Under the pieces are notes generated by a model. That model was not told the origin of the DNA. It made no database searches and worked only from the letters and a program-made list of their open reading frames with translations. Shown here in pieces: positions 49,283 through 57,519 of a stretch of DNA of 64,000 bases (the first letter of the stretch is position 1; each line of letters starts with the position of its first letter). Origin of the DNA: Actinomycetota bacterium (GTDB lineage: Bacteria; Actinomycetota; Acidimicrobiia; Acidimicrobiales; Ilumatobacteraceae); NCBI GenBank assembly GCA_030645495.1, contig JAUSLV010000026.1, positions 62,001 to 126,000 of the forward strand, written 5' to 3'. The position numbers and the translations under genes were made by a program.

Positions 49283-50766
49283 GCCACCGCGCGTTGCCAC
49301 GTGGCGTGGCCGAGGTCGGTGAACGTGCGATCGGGTTCGGGTACGAACACGGTATCGACCGACCACTCGTCCGCGATCGCGGCCAGCGACGGCCACACAC
49401 CCTCTGCCAGGCCGGCGAGGTAGGCGGCCCCGAGTGCGGTGGTCTCCTGGTCGGCGGGTCGGCGCACGGTGACGCCGAGTTGATCGGCTTGCATCTGCAG
49501 CATCGCATCCACCGCCGAGGCACCGCCGTCGACCCGCAGGTCGGCGATCTGCACGCCGGCCGCCGCGCTCATCGCATCGACCGCGTCGCGGGTCTGGTAG
49601 GCCATCGCCTCGATGACCGCGCGAGCGAGGTGCGCTGTGGTGGTGCCGCGGGTGATGCCGACGATCGTGCCGCGAGCGTACGGATCCCACCACGGGCTGC
49701 CCAGGCCGGTGAACGCGGGCACGACGTACACGCCGCCGCTGTCGCTGACGCTGGCAGCCAGCGGGCCCACCTCAGCGGCGGAGGAGATGATCCCGAGCCC
49801 GTCGCGCAGCCACTGCACCGCAGCGCCGGTGACGAAGATCGCCCCCTCCAACGCGTACGCGACGGTGCCGCCAGCACCCGATTCGGCGGCCAGCGTCCAG
49901 GCGACGGTGGTGAGCATGCCCTCGGCGGGCGGCGGGCACGTGTCGCCCACGTTGAGCAGGATGAAGCTGCCCGTGCCGTACGTGTTCTTCGCCATCCCTG
50001 GCGCGAAGCACGCTTGCCCGAACAGCGCCGCCTGCTGGTCGCCGGCGATACCCGAGATGGGGATGCCGGCGGGAACGCCGGTGAGTTCCGCGGAGGTGAC
50101 TCCGAACCGACCACTGGATGGCCGTACCTCGGGCAGCGCCGACATCGGCACGCCGAACAGGTCGCACAACGGTTGGCTCCAGTGCAGCGAACGGATGTCG
50201 AGCAGCATGGTGCGGCTGGCGTTCGAGGGGTCGGTGACGTGCGCCGCCCCGCCCGTCAGTCGCCACACGATCCAGCTGTCGATGGTGCCCAGCGCGAGGT
50301 CGTCGTCGAGCGGGATGTCGCGGTGAGTGAGCAGCCACTCGATCTTGGAGGCGGAGAAGTAGGGGTCGAGCACCAAGCCGGTGGTCTCGCGCACGAGTGG
50401 AAGCTGGCCCTCGGCGAACAACTGGTCGCAACGCTCGGCCGTGCGCCGGTCTTGCCACACGATCGCGGTGCCGAACGGGGTGCTGGTGCGTCGGCTCCAG
50501 GCCAACACGGTTTCGCGCTGGTTGGTGATGCCGATCGCCGCGACTGCGTCGGGGCCCACCTGGGCGATCACCTCGGCCAGCGTGGCCAGCACCGCCTGCC
50601 AGATCTCGTCGGCGTCGTGCTCGACCCACCCGTTGTCGGGGTAGTGCTGCGTGAACTCGCGGTATGCGGCCACCACCGGTGCGTTCCCCCCGGGGAAGAT
50701 CGCCCGGCTGCGCACACCCGTGGTGCCGGCGTCGATGGCCACGACGCAGCGCGGCACCGTGCTCAT
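49255..50766 (-). CDS. glpK: Glycerol kinase
   Basis: 503 residues, canonical length. It begins CVVAIDAGTTGVRSRAI and has the glycerol-site loop NQRETVLAW, IDSWIVWRLTGG, GDQQAALFGQACF, NTYGTGSF and the C-terminal VDGGASAVDAMLQMQAD. It makes glycerol-3-phosphate, the substrate of GlpD encoded at 29-31 kb. ATG 50766 overlaps the stop of the small membrane protein by ATGA. It overlaps the downstream CoA transferase start as well, so three genes form a coupled unit. Confidence 0.95.
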   Translation of the reverse strand: MSTVPRCVVAIDAGTTGVRSRAIFPGGNAPVVAAYREFTQHYPDNGWVEHDADEIWQAVLATLAEVIAQVGPDAVAAIGITNQRETVLAWSRRTSTPFGTAIVWQDRRTAERCDQLFAEGQLPLVRETTGLVLDPYFSASKIEWLLTHRDIPLDDDLALGTIDSWIVWRLTGGAAHVTDPSNASRTMLLDIRSLHWSQPLCDLFGVPMSALPEVRPSSGRFGVTSAELTGVPAGIPISGIAGDQQAALFGQACFAPGMAKNTYGTGSFILLNVGDTCPPPAEGMLTTVAWTLAAESGAGGTVAYALEGAIFVTGAAVQWLRDGLGIISSAAEVGPLAASVSDSGGVYVVPAFTGLGSPWWDPYARGTIVGITRGTTTAHLARAVIEAMAYQTRDAVDAMSAAAGVQIADLRVDGGASAVDAMLQMQADQLGVTVRRPADQETTALGAAYLAGLAEGVWPSLAAIADEWSVDTVFVPEPDRTFTDLGHATWQRAVACSRDWIMH

Positions 50767-51101
50767 CGCCGCTTGCCCCTCTGCGAGCCTCCCGTGCGGC
50801 TGGTGGGCGCCGGGCGGGGCCGCGCGGAGGTGGCGGCGACGGTGTTCTTACCGGTCTGGCGCGGCGGGCGCGAGGCGGCCTCGGCGCGCATCTCGGCGAG
50901 TGTCGTGCGCACGTAGCCGAGCTTCGCCAGGAAGCCGGCGACGCTGATGTACATCACTGCGCCCATGACGATGCCGATGAAGCTGGCAGGGTCGCGCTCG
51001 CCGGCGAACACGTACATCACCGCCGACATGCCGACCGAGAAGAGCAGGCCCTCCTTCAAGAACCGCTTCCACGGCACCGGCCTGGCCGAATCCCAACCCA
51101 T
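50763..51101 (-). CDS. Two-span membrane protein coupled to glpK
   Basis: 112 residues with two hydrophobic segments (~12-30, 40-60) and a long basic, disordered C-tail (SARPRPAPTSRTGG...KRR). Start ATG 51101 has GGAAGG about 12 bases upstream; GTG 51113 is possible but has the ribosome site flush against it. Its stop overlaps the glpK ATG, and the arrangement mirrors the membrane protein just upstream of the FGGY kinase at 27.4 kb. No homology between the two is evident to me. Function unknown. Confidence 0.68.
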   Translation of the reverse strand: MGWDSARPVPWKRFLKEGLLFSVGMSAVMYVFAGERDPASFIGIVMGAVMYISVAGFLAKLGYVRTTLAEMRAEAASRPPRQTGKNTVAATSARPRPAPTSRTGGSQRGKRR

Positions 51102-51145
51102 CGCTGCTGTCACCCTTCCGGCAAATTGCCCTACGATCCATACAC

Positions 51146-52180
51146 GTGCGCGTCGGCATTCTGACAGGTGGCGGCGATTGCCCGGGGCTCAATGCCGTCA
51201 TCCGGGCGATCGTCCGCAAGGGCGAACTCGTATATGGCGACGAGCTGATCGGGTTCCACGACGCGTGGGACGGTGTGCGCGAGCAGCGCTACATGCCGCT
51301 CGACGTGTCGTCGTTGCGCGGCATGCTGCCTCGTGGCGGCACGCTGCTGGGCACCCGCCGCGGTAGCCCCTACGACCACGCTGACGGCCCCCAGCAAGTG
51401 CGCCAGGCGTTCGCCGACCTTGGCCTCGACGCACTCGTGGTGATCGGCGGCAACGGCTCGCTCACCGTCGCCAGCAAGGTGCACGACGACCTGGGCCTGC
51501 CGGTGATCGGTGTGCCGAAGACGATCGACAACGACGTGGTGGGCACCGACATCACGTTCGGCTTCAACACCGCGGTGCAGATCGCCACCGATGCGATCGA
51601 CCGGCTGCACACCACCGCCGAGAGCCACGACCGGGTGATGGTCGTGGAAGTGATGGGCCGCCACAGCGGTTGGATCGCCACCCACGCGGGCATCGCCGGT
51701 GGTGCCACCGCGATCCTGATCCCCGAGCAGCCGTTCGACATCGAGGCCGTCTGCGCCCTGCTGCGCCGCCGCCACGAGCGCGGCCGCTACGCATCGATCG
51801 TGGTGGTCGCCGAGGGCGCCGAGCCGGTGGAGGGCACGATGCGTGCGCGCGACCGCGTGTACGACCAGTTCGGCCACGTGCGCCTGGGCGGGGTGGCCGA
51901 GACGATCGCTCACGCGATCGAGGAACGCACCGGCTTCGAGACTCGCATGGTGCTGCTGGGCCACATCCAGCGTGGCGGCACCCCCACCGCGTTCGATCGC
52001 GTGCTCAGCACCCGCTACGGCGTGGCCGCGATCGATGCCGTGCACGTCGGCGCATGGGGCAGCATGGTGGCGCTGCGCGGTGGCGACGTGCTGACCGTGC
52101 CGCTGCACGAGACGGTGGGCAAGACCCGCCCCGTGGACATGCACCTCTACCACGAGGTTGCCGAGGTCTTCTTCGGGTGA
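51146..52180 (+). CDS. pfkA: 6-phosphofructokinase
   Basis: 344 residues. It opens VGILTGGGDCPGLNAVIRAI; the donor-site loop is VIGGNGSLTVASK and the catalytic loop PKTIDNDV. Gly in GGNGS is typical of ATP-using enzymes (PPi-dependent ones have Asp), whereas Lys in PKTIDND is common in the PPi-type and mixed group. So donor specificity is best read as ATP with some doubt. It phosphorylates fructose-6-phosphate in glycolysis. GTG 51146 sits 8 bases after TACGAT (51132-51137). The gene ends inside a 17-bp repeat. Confidence 0.93.
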   Translation: MRVGILTGGGDCPGLNAVIRAIVRKGELVYGDELIGFHDAWDGVREQRYMPLDVSSLRGMLPRGGTLLGTRRGSPYDHADGPQQVRQAFADLGLDALVVIGGNGSLTVASKVHDDLGLPVIGVPKTIDNDVVGTDITFGFNTAVQIATDAIDRLHTTAESHDRVMVVEVMGRHSGWIATHAGIAGGATAILIPEQPFDIEAVCALLRRRHERGRYASIVVVAEGAEPVEGTMRARDRVYDQFGHVRLGGVAETIAHAIEERTGFETRMVLLGHIQRGGTPTAFDRVLSTRYGVAAIDAVHVGAWGSMVALRGGDVLTVPLHETVGKTRPVDMHLYHEVAEVFFG

Positions 52181-52217
52181 CGGTCTTCTTCGGCTGACGG
52201 CGACCTTTCGGCTGACG
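52166..52217 (+). repeat. 17-bp tandem repeat across the pfkA stop
   Basis: GTCTTCTTCGGGTGACG at 52166-52182 and GTCTTCTTCGGCTGACG at 52183-52199 differ by one base; a third, degenerate copy ends at 52217. Each copy contains TGA, and the first TGA is the pfkA stop. The array ends 6 bases before the convergent lipoprotein stop. Confidence 0.8.
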
Positions 52218-52222
52218 GCCGG

Positions 52223-52840
52223 CTACGGCTGGCTGGGAGTGGGGATCGCCGGGTACCGCGGTTGCGCGGACTGCACCAGGCCGGGGTAGTCGTACACGGT
52301 GAGCGGCTCGCTCTGCACCTCGCCGTTGCCTCGCGGCCATTGCTGATCGGCGCCCTCCACCAGGATCTTTACCGGCCGAGCGATCGAGAGCTCGGCGCAG
52401 GTGAACACGATCTGTGCGACCGCCGAGATCAGTGCCTGGCCCGACAGTTGCTGCAGGTCTTTGCTGACGTCGATGACGAGCACGCCCGCGCGCACTTGGG
52501 TGGAGAGCAGCGACAAGCCGGTGGGCAGCGCGGTGCGCAGTTGCTGGTCGAGCTCGCCCGAGTTGGGTCCGGCGAACAATGCGGTCAGCAGCTGCGTGGG
52601 TGTCTCGTTCACGTCGCGGGCGACGGCCTGCAGCGTGGTGGCCTGTCCGAGCACTTCCGGCCCCAGCAGGTACACCTTCGCCGTGCCGGTGGCCGCGCCG
52701 GCGCCGGTGTCGGTGCCGATGCCGAGGGGTAGCTGGTCGGCCGGGGCGATGTCGCGCGGCTCGGAGTCGCTGCTGATGCCACACGCGCCGAGCAACCCGA
52801 ACATGGCCAGGACGGCGGTGATCATACGAACGCGCGTCAT
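52223..52840 (-). CDS. GerMN-domain lipoprotein (short LpqB-like)
   Basis: 205 residues. A signal peptide ends in the lipobox LLGACG (~Cys 20). The remaining part is a single GerMN domain (TPTQLLTALFAGPNSGEL, VLVIDVSKDLQQLSG, ALISAVAQIVFTC). In mycobacteria, LpqB is the third gene of the mtrA-mtrB-lpqB operon and has GerMN plus a beta-propeller; the propeller is absent here. The ATG overlaps the mtrB stop by ATGA, so it is clearly part of that operon. It probably tunes the MtrB sensor outside the membrane. Confidence 0.85.
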   Translation of the reverse strand: MTRVRMITAVLAMFGLLGACGISSDSEPRDIAPADQLPLGIGTDTGAGAATGTAKVYLLGPEVLGQATTLQAVARDVNETPTQLLTALFAGPNSGELDQQLRTALPTGLSLLSTQVRAGVLVIDVSKDLQQLSGQALISAVAQIVFTCAELSIARPVKILVEGADQQWPRGNGEVQSEPLTVYDYPGLVQSAQPRYPAIPTPSQP

Positions 52841-54366
52841 ATGCCCACCTCGTCGGCCGGCAGTTCGAGCACGAACCGCGCGCCTGGCTCGCCGTCAAGG
52901 CGGTCTTCCACCCACACGCGGCCGCCGTGCAAGCGCACGTGCTCGTCGACCAAGCTGAGGCCCAGCCCGGCGCCGTCGCTGCTGCTGCGCCGGCCGGCGA
53001 CCGCGCCGCGAGCGAAGCGCTCGAAAACCAGCGTTCGTTCCTCGGGTGGCACACCGGTGCCTCGATCGTCCACCGTGATCCAGATGTGGCCGAGCGGTTC
53101 GCCCTCGCCCTCCGGCTCGGTGACGACGATCGCCGCGTCGCCACCACCGTGCAAGCGGGCGTTGTCGATCAGGTTGGCCACCACGCGGGCCAGCCGGCGG
53201 CGGTCGCCGCGGATCACCACCCGCTCGGCGCGGTCGGTGACGGTGACCGGCGTGCGCGGCATGCTGCTGACGGCAACGGCTTGGCGCACGAACTCGGCGA
53301 CCAGCAGGTCGTCGAGGTTGAGGCGGATCGCGCCGGCGTCGAAGCGGGAGATCTCCAGCAGGTCTTCCACCAGGCCGGAGAAGCGGGCCACGTCGGCCAC
53401 CAGCAGGTCGAGCGCCGCCTTCGCGCGTTCGGGCATCTCCTCTCGGCGCGAGTTCATCACCTCGACGCTCGCCGCCAACGTCATCAGCGGCGAACGGAGT
53501 TCGTGACTGACGTCGCTGGTGAAGCGGGTGTCGCGCTCGACCCGGACCTGCAGCGCCGTGGCCATGTCGTTGAACGCGTTGGCCAGCACCCGCAGGTCGG
53601 GGTCGACGGTGGGCTCGAGGCGAGTGTCCAGCCTGCCACCGGCGATCGCCTTGGCCGCCTGTGCGGCGTCGGCCAAGGGTCGCACCGACCGGCTGGCGAC
53701 AAGCGTTCCCAGCAGCGCGCCGGCGAGCGTGGTGATGAAGCCCGCGAACAGCAGGCTGAGCATCACGCTGTTGAGCGTGGACGACGCGTCGTTGAGCGGT
53801 ACGAACTCGAAGTAGGCCGCGGGGCTGGTGGACACGGGGGCCGTCAGCGGGATGCCGATGACGAGCACGGCCTTGCCGTCGATCACCGTGATCATGCGCG
53901 CTGGTGTGGCGTCGGTGAGCACCCGCAGCTGCAGGGCCTGGGGAATCACGTCGGAGGTGTAGAGCCCCGAGCTGGTGCTCCACTTGCCTCGGTAGTTGAC
54001 GGCGAACGACGCCACCCCCAGCGAGCTGAGGCGATCCATCGCGGGCTGCGCCGAAGGGTTGGAGGCGCTCAACTCGTTCTGCGCCACCTGCGCGTGCCCG
54101 TAGGCCTGGTCGACGCCGGCCCGGTCGCGCTGGTTCACCACGCTGGTGCGGGTGAACGTGTACGCGACTGCGGCGAGAAAGCCGGAGAGCAGCAGCGCGC
54201 CGATGCTGAACATCAGCATGATGCGCGTGCGCAGGCTGAGGCGACGCGGTTGCATGCCGGCGACGCGCTCGGCGAGATGCTGCCAGCGCCTGCCGGGTGT
54301 GGGGGCGGCCGGTTCCGCGACCGCGTTGGTGGAGTCGGCGGCAGGGTCGGCTGCGGGATCCGTCAC
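52837..54366 (-). CDS. mtrB: Sensor histidine kinase, MtrB-like
   Basis: 509 residues. Two spans (~58-80 and ~210-235) enclose an extracellular domain of ~130 residues. A HAMP domain follows (RSVRPLADAAQAAKAI). The dimerisation domain has the phospho-acceptor His in FTSDVSHELRSPLMTLAA, and the catalytic domain has LIDNARLHG, VDDRGTGVPP and GAGLGLSLV. GTG 54366 overlaps the response regulator stop by GTGA. MtrB controls cell-wall and division genes in mycobacteria through MtrA; the same role is likely here. Confidence 0.9.
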   Translation of the reverse strand: MTDPAADPAADSTNAVAEPAAPTPGRRWQHLAERVAGMQPRRLSLRTRIMLMFSIGALLLSGFLAAVAYTFTRTSVVNQRDRAGVDQAYGHAQVAQNELSASNPSAQPAMDRLSSLGVASFAVNYRGKWSTSSGLYTSDVIPQALQLRVLTDATPARMITVIDGKAVLVIGIPLTAPVSTSPAAYFEFVPLNDASSTLNSVMLSLLFAGFITTLAGALLGTLVASRSVRPLADAAQAAKAIAGGRLDTRLEPTVDPDLRVLANAFNDMATALQVRVERDTRFTSDVSHELRSPLMTLAASVEVMNSRREEMPERAKAALDLLVADVARFSGLVEDLLEISRFDAGAIRLNLDDLLVAEFVRQAVAVSSMPRTPVTVTDRAERVVIRGDRRRLARVVANLIDNARLHGGGDAAIVVTEPEGEGEPLGHIWITVDDRGTGVPPEERTLVFERFARGAVAGRRSSSDGAGLGLSLVDEHVRLHGGRVWVEDRLDGEPGARFVLELPADEVGI

Positions 54367-55052
54367 GACTGGAGGCGGTAGCCGAGGCCTCGGACCGTCA
54401 CCACGTGACGCGGGTTGGCCGGATCGGACTCGACCTTCGTGCGCAGGCGACGGACATGCACGTCGACGAGGCGGCCGTCGCCGAAGTAGTCGTAGCCCCA
54501 CACCTTGTCGAGCAAGCTCTCACGGCTGAACACCCGGCCGGGGTTCTGGGCCAGCTCGCAGAGCAGACGGAACTCGGTCTTGGTGAGGTGCAACTCTTGC
54601 CCGGCGCGCACCACCTTGCCCTCATCGGGGATGATCTCGAGGTCGCCGAACACGAGCTTGGCGTGGGCGGCGCTGATCGGGCGGATGCGGCGCAGCAGCG
54701 CGCGGATGCGGGCCGACAGCTCTTTGGGGGCGAACGGCTTGGTGAGGTAGTCGTCGGCACCGGCCTCGAGGCCGGCCACCACGTCGTGGGTGTCGTTACG
54801 GGCGGTGACCATCACGATCGGCACGTCGCTGTGCCGGCGCAGGCTGCGGCACAACTCGAACCCATCCATGCCGGGCAGCATGATGTCGATGAGCACGACA
54901 TCGGGCGTGGCGCGGTTGAACAGCTCGACGGCTTCCTCGCCGCTTCCCGCTTCGTCGACCGTCCAGCCCTCGTCCTCGAGCGCGAGCTTGACGGCCGTAC
55001 GGATGCGTTCGTCGTCTTCCACCGAGAGGATGCGCGTTCCCACGTCCCCCAT
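54363..55052 (-). CDS. mtrA: Response regulator, MtrA-like (OmpR family)
   Basis: 229 residues. The receiver domain has acidic residues D13-D14, the phospho-acceptor D56 (VLIDIMLPGMDGFE), Thr in VTARND and Lys in YLTKPF. The C-terminal winged helix has LTKTEFRLLCELAQNPGRVF and VDVHVRRLRTKVE. It is the first gene of a coupled unit with mtrB and the LpqB-like gene. The family binds direct repeats upstream of cell-wall genes. The closest call is MtrA from context and order. Confidence 0.91.
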   Translation of the reverse strand: MGDVGTRILSVEDDERIRTAVKLALEDEGWTVDEAGSGEEAVELFNRATPDVVLIDIMLPGMDGFELCRSLRRHSDVPIVMVTARNDTHDVVAGLEAGADDYLTKPFAPKELSARIRALLRRIRPISAAHAKLVFGDLEIIPDEGKVVRAGQELHLTKTEFRLLCELAQNPGRVFSRESLLDKVWGYDYFGDGRLVDVHVRRLRTKVESDPANPRHVVTVRGLGYRLQS

Positions 55053-55073
55053 GATGCCAGGTAGCAGGGGTGA

Positions 55074-55877
55074 TCAGGCGCGCAGCTGCAGGTCGCGGTC
55101 GACGGTGGCGATCAGCTCGCGCATCGGATCGAACAGCGCAGGGGTGGCGGCGAGCACCGACGAGTGGTGCACGGGGCCGCCGTGAAGGTCGCCCACGAGG
55201 CACCCGGCCTCACGCGCGATCAGTTCGCCGGCGGCGAGGTCCCACGGGCCGAGCCACTGTTCGAAGTACACGTCGACCCGTCCGGCGGCGAGGTTGCACA
55301 GATCGGGCGCAGCGGCGCCGAGGCGGCGAACGTCGCGAACGCGTGGCAAGAGCTCGGCCACCCTGGCCGCTTGCGCGCGTCGGCGCTCGACCGAGTAGCT
55401 GAACCCGGTGGCCACGAGCGCGAGCGCCAGGTCGGTGGTGGCGCTGCAGCTGATCGGCTCGCCGTTGAGGAACGCTCCGTGGCCGGCGCGGGCGGTGAAC
55501 AACTCGTGGGAGGACGGCACGTAGACGACGCCGACGCGGGTGCCCGCGGCCGTACGGGCGGCGATCGAAACCGCCCATCCGGGCAGGCCGTAGAGGAAGT
55601 TGGTGGTGCCGTCGATCGGGTCGATCAACCAGTCGACCCCACTGGTTCCGGCGGTGTTGGTTCCTTCTTCGCCGATGATGCCGTCGTGCGGCCGTGCGGC
55701 CACCAGCCCGCCGACGATGAGTTGCTCGCTGGCCGTGTCGAACTCGGTGACCATGTCGGTGGCCGTGCTTTTGGTGGCAGTGGCAGCGACACCCCGCTCG
55801 CGCCGACCGTCGCGGGCCATGTTGCCGGCGTCGACCGCCAAGCGCGTGGCGAGCGCCAACAGCTCGGTATCGATCAC
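55074..55877 (-). CDS. Inositol monophosphatase family protein
   Basis: 267 residues. The metal-site motifs are IIGEEGTN, WLIDPIDGTTNFLYGLP and the C-terminal GPWDLAAGELIAREAG, matching the inositol/histidinol phosphatase group more closely than the gene at 1.9-2.6 kb. It hydrolyses inositol phosphate or a related ester with Mg. GTG 55877 overlaps the stop of the small membrane protein gene upstream (GTGA). It lies 21 bases upstream of the mtrA stop's far side, convergent with nothing, and is probably in a unit with the small membrane protein. Confidence 0.9.
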   Translation of the reverse strand: MIDTELLALATRLAVDAGNMARDGRRERGVAATATKSTATDMVTEFDTASEQLIVGGLVAARPHDGIIGEEGTNTAGTSGVDWLIDPIDGTTNFLYGLPGWAVSIAARTAAGTRVGVVYVPSSHELFTARAGHGAFLNGEPISCSATTDLALALVATGFSYSVERRRAQAARVAELLPRVRDVRRLGAAAPDLCNLAAGRVDVYFEQWLGPWDLAAGELIAREAGCLVGDLHGGPVHHSSVLAATPALFDPMRELIATVDRDLQLRA

Positions 55878-56155
55878 GAGTTGCGCCGCTCGCGTTCGCG
55901 CTGTTCGATCTGGCGCCACTCGCCCACGGCACGCAGCACGAGCACGGCCACCACGGCCATGCCGCCGCCGGCCAACAGCGCGCCGGTGAGCGTGCCGACA
56001 CCCTTGGGTGTTGCGCACTCGCCCTCACACTGCAGGTCGACCAGCGTGTAGCCGATGAGGCCACCAGAGAGGCCACCCAGCAGGATCGCGAGGAATGCTG
56101 CGGCGCGGGCGGCAGGCGAGGGGAGTGCGGAGAGGGGCCGTTCCTGTTCGGTCAC
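55874..56155 (-). CDS. Small two-span membrane protein
   Basis: 93 residues from GTG 56155 with two spans (~17-38 and ~52-75) and a Cys pair between them (LQCEGECAT) that would face outside. A basic C-tail (RQIEQRERERR) follows. No family recognised. It overlaps the phosphatase gene by GTGA, so the two are co-translated. The longer frame to 56278 overlaps the divergent mannosyltransferase promoter and is rejected. Confidence 0.65.
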   Translation of the reverse strand: MTEQERPLSALPSPAARAAAFLAILLGGLSGGLIGYTLVDLQCEGECATPKGVGTLTGALLAGGGMAVVAVLVLRAVGEWRQIEQRERERRNS

Positions 56156-56252
56156 GGCCGCCAGCGTAGAGGGGGTGGCGTCGCTCGCGGTTGCCGCGCG
56201 GGCGGTCACCGCGCCCGTGGTCCGCGAGATGCAGCCCCTAGGCTTCCTCCTC

Positions 56253-56990
56253 GTGCGTTCCACCGTGGTCGTTCCCACCTACAACGAGATCGAGAACATC
56301 GAGCGGGTGTGCCGCGAAGTGCTGCTCGCTGCGCCGAACGTGCAGATCCTCGTGGTCGACGACGGCAGCCCCGACGGCACCGCCGACCGGGCCGAGGAGC
56401 TGGGCCGCGAGCTGGGGCACATCAGCGTGCTGCGGCGCACCGAGAAGAACGGGTTGGGCAACGCCTACCGTGCGGGCTTGCGGCGGGCGATCGACGATGG
56501 CGCCGAGATCTGCGTGCAGATGGACGCCGACCTGTCGCACGATCCGGCAGTGCTGCCGGCGTTGCTGGCGAACGTCGAGCATGGTGCCGACCTCGCCATC
56601 GGCAGCCGCTACGTGCCCGGTGGGCGCACGGTGAACTGGCCGACGCGCCGTCGTTGGCTGTCGCGCTGGGGTAATCGCTATGCGGCCGGCGTGCTCGGGC
56701 TGGCGATCAACGACGCCACTGCCGGCTACCGCGCGTACAGCACGAATGCTCTCGAGCGAATGAAGTTCGAGACGGTGAAGGCCGAGGGCTACGGCTTCCA
56801 GATCGAGATGACCTACCGGCTGCTACGTGCCGACGGCAAGATCGTCGAGTTCCCGATCACCTTCCACGACCGCACCGAGGGCGTGTCGAAGATGTCGGGC
56901 AACATCATCAAAGAAGCGATGTTGCTCGTGCTGAAGCTGTGGGTCGCCGACTTCAAGGGTCGTCGCCGCCGTCGCACCGAGGGTGCCTGA
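56253..56990 (+). CDS. Polyprenol-phosphate mannosyltransferase (DPM1-like, GT2)
   Basis: 245 residues of a GT-A fold. It opens VVVPTYNEIENIERVCREVL; the GDP-sugar site has VVDDGSPDGT, and the metal-binding motif is QMDADLSHDP. RYVPGGRTVNWP and the C-terminal FPITFHDRTEGVSKMSG are typical of Ppm1/DPM synthases. It makes polyprenyl-phosphate-mannose, donor for lipoglycans and protein O-mannosylation. The soluble domain only is present, with no fused acyltransferase domain. GTG 56253 is 8 bases after TAGGCT (56239-56244), favoured over ATG 56229. Confidence 0.9.
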   Translation: MRSTVVVPTYNEIENIERVCREVLLAAPNVQILVVDDGSPDGTADRAEELGRELGHISVLRRTEKNGLGNAYRAGLRRAIDDGAEICVQMDADLSHDPAVLPALLANVEHGADLAIGSRYVPGGRTVNWPTRRRWLSRWGNRYAAGVLGLAINDATAGYRAYSTNALERMKFETVKAEGYGFQIEMTYRLLRADGKIVEFPITFHDRTEGVSKMSGNIIKEAMLLVLKLWVADFKGRRRRRTEGA

Positions 56991-57020
56991 CCGCACATCG
57001 TGGGTGGCACACTTGCTGCC

Positions 57021-57503
57021 ATGCGACGTTGGACCGTGGGCGGAGCGCTGATCCGCCACGATGACGGGTTGGTGCTCGTGGGCAACCGGCGTCGCGACCG
57101 ATCGCTCGAATGGACGCCGCCAGGTGGCGTGATCGACCACGGTGAGACGCTGCTGGGCGGGCTGGCGCGTGAGGTGCTGGAGGAGACCGGGCTGGTGGTG
57201 ACATCGTGGCACCAGCGCTGCTACACCGTCACCGTCGATGCGCCCGACATGGGCTGGCGCCTGCGGGTCGAGGCGTGGGAGGCCGCTGTTGTCACCGGCG
57301 ACATCGTCGTCGCCGACCCTGACGGGATCGTGGAGGAGGTGCGCCACGCCAGCCTGGCCGAGGCGCCCGGGTTGCTGCAGTTCAGCCCGCCGTGGGTGCA
57401 CACGCCCGTGGGGGCCTGGCTCGACGGATCGAGCGAGACGTCGTTCCGGTTCGTGTTGCACGGCGCCGAACGCTCGGGCGGGCTCATCGAGCGCGTCGAG
57501 TGA
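57021..57503 (+). CDS. Nudix hydrolase
   Basis: 160 residues with a complete Nudix box: GGVIDHGETLLGGLAREVLEETGLV (57132 region), including the catalytic REVLEE core. The family hydrolyses X-linked nucleoside diphosphates; the start MRRWTVGGALIRHD is typical of members acting on nucleotides or sugar nucleotides. ATG 57021 is chosen. The next gene, DNA polymerase IV, starts 16 bases after the stop, suggesting a shared transcript. Confidence 0.9.
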   Translation: MRRWTVGGALIRHDDGLVLVGNRRRDRSLEWTPPGGVIDHGETLLGGLAREVLEETGLVVTSWHQRCYTVTVDAPDMGWRLRVEAWEAAVVTGDIVVADPDGIVEEVRHASLAEAPGLLQFSPPWVHTPVGAWLDGSSETSFRFVLHGAERSGGLIERVE

Positions 57504-57519
57504 ACGCACGGAACGCGCC

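Noticed and set aside
52837-54501. Longer MtrB N-terminus (to 54501)
   Set aside because: The added residues are out-of-frame mtrA sequence; GTG 54366 overlaps the mtrA stop as expected.
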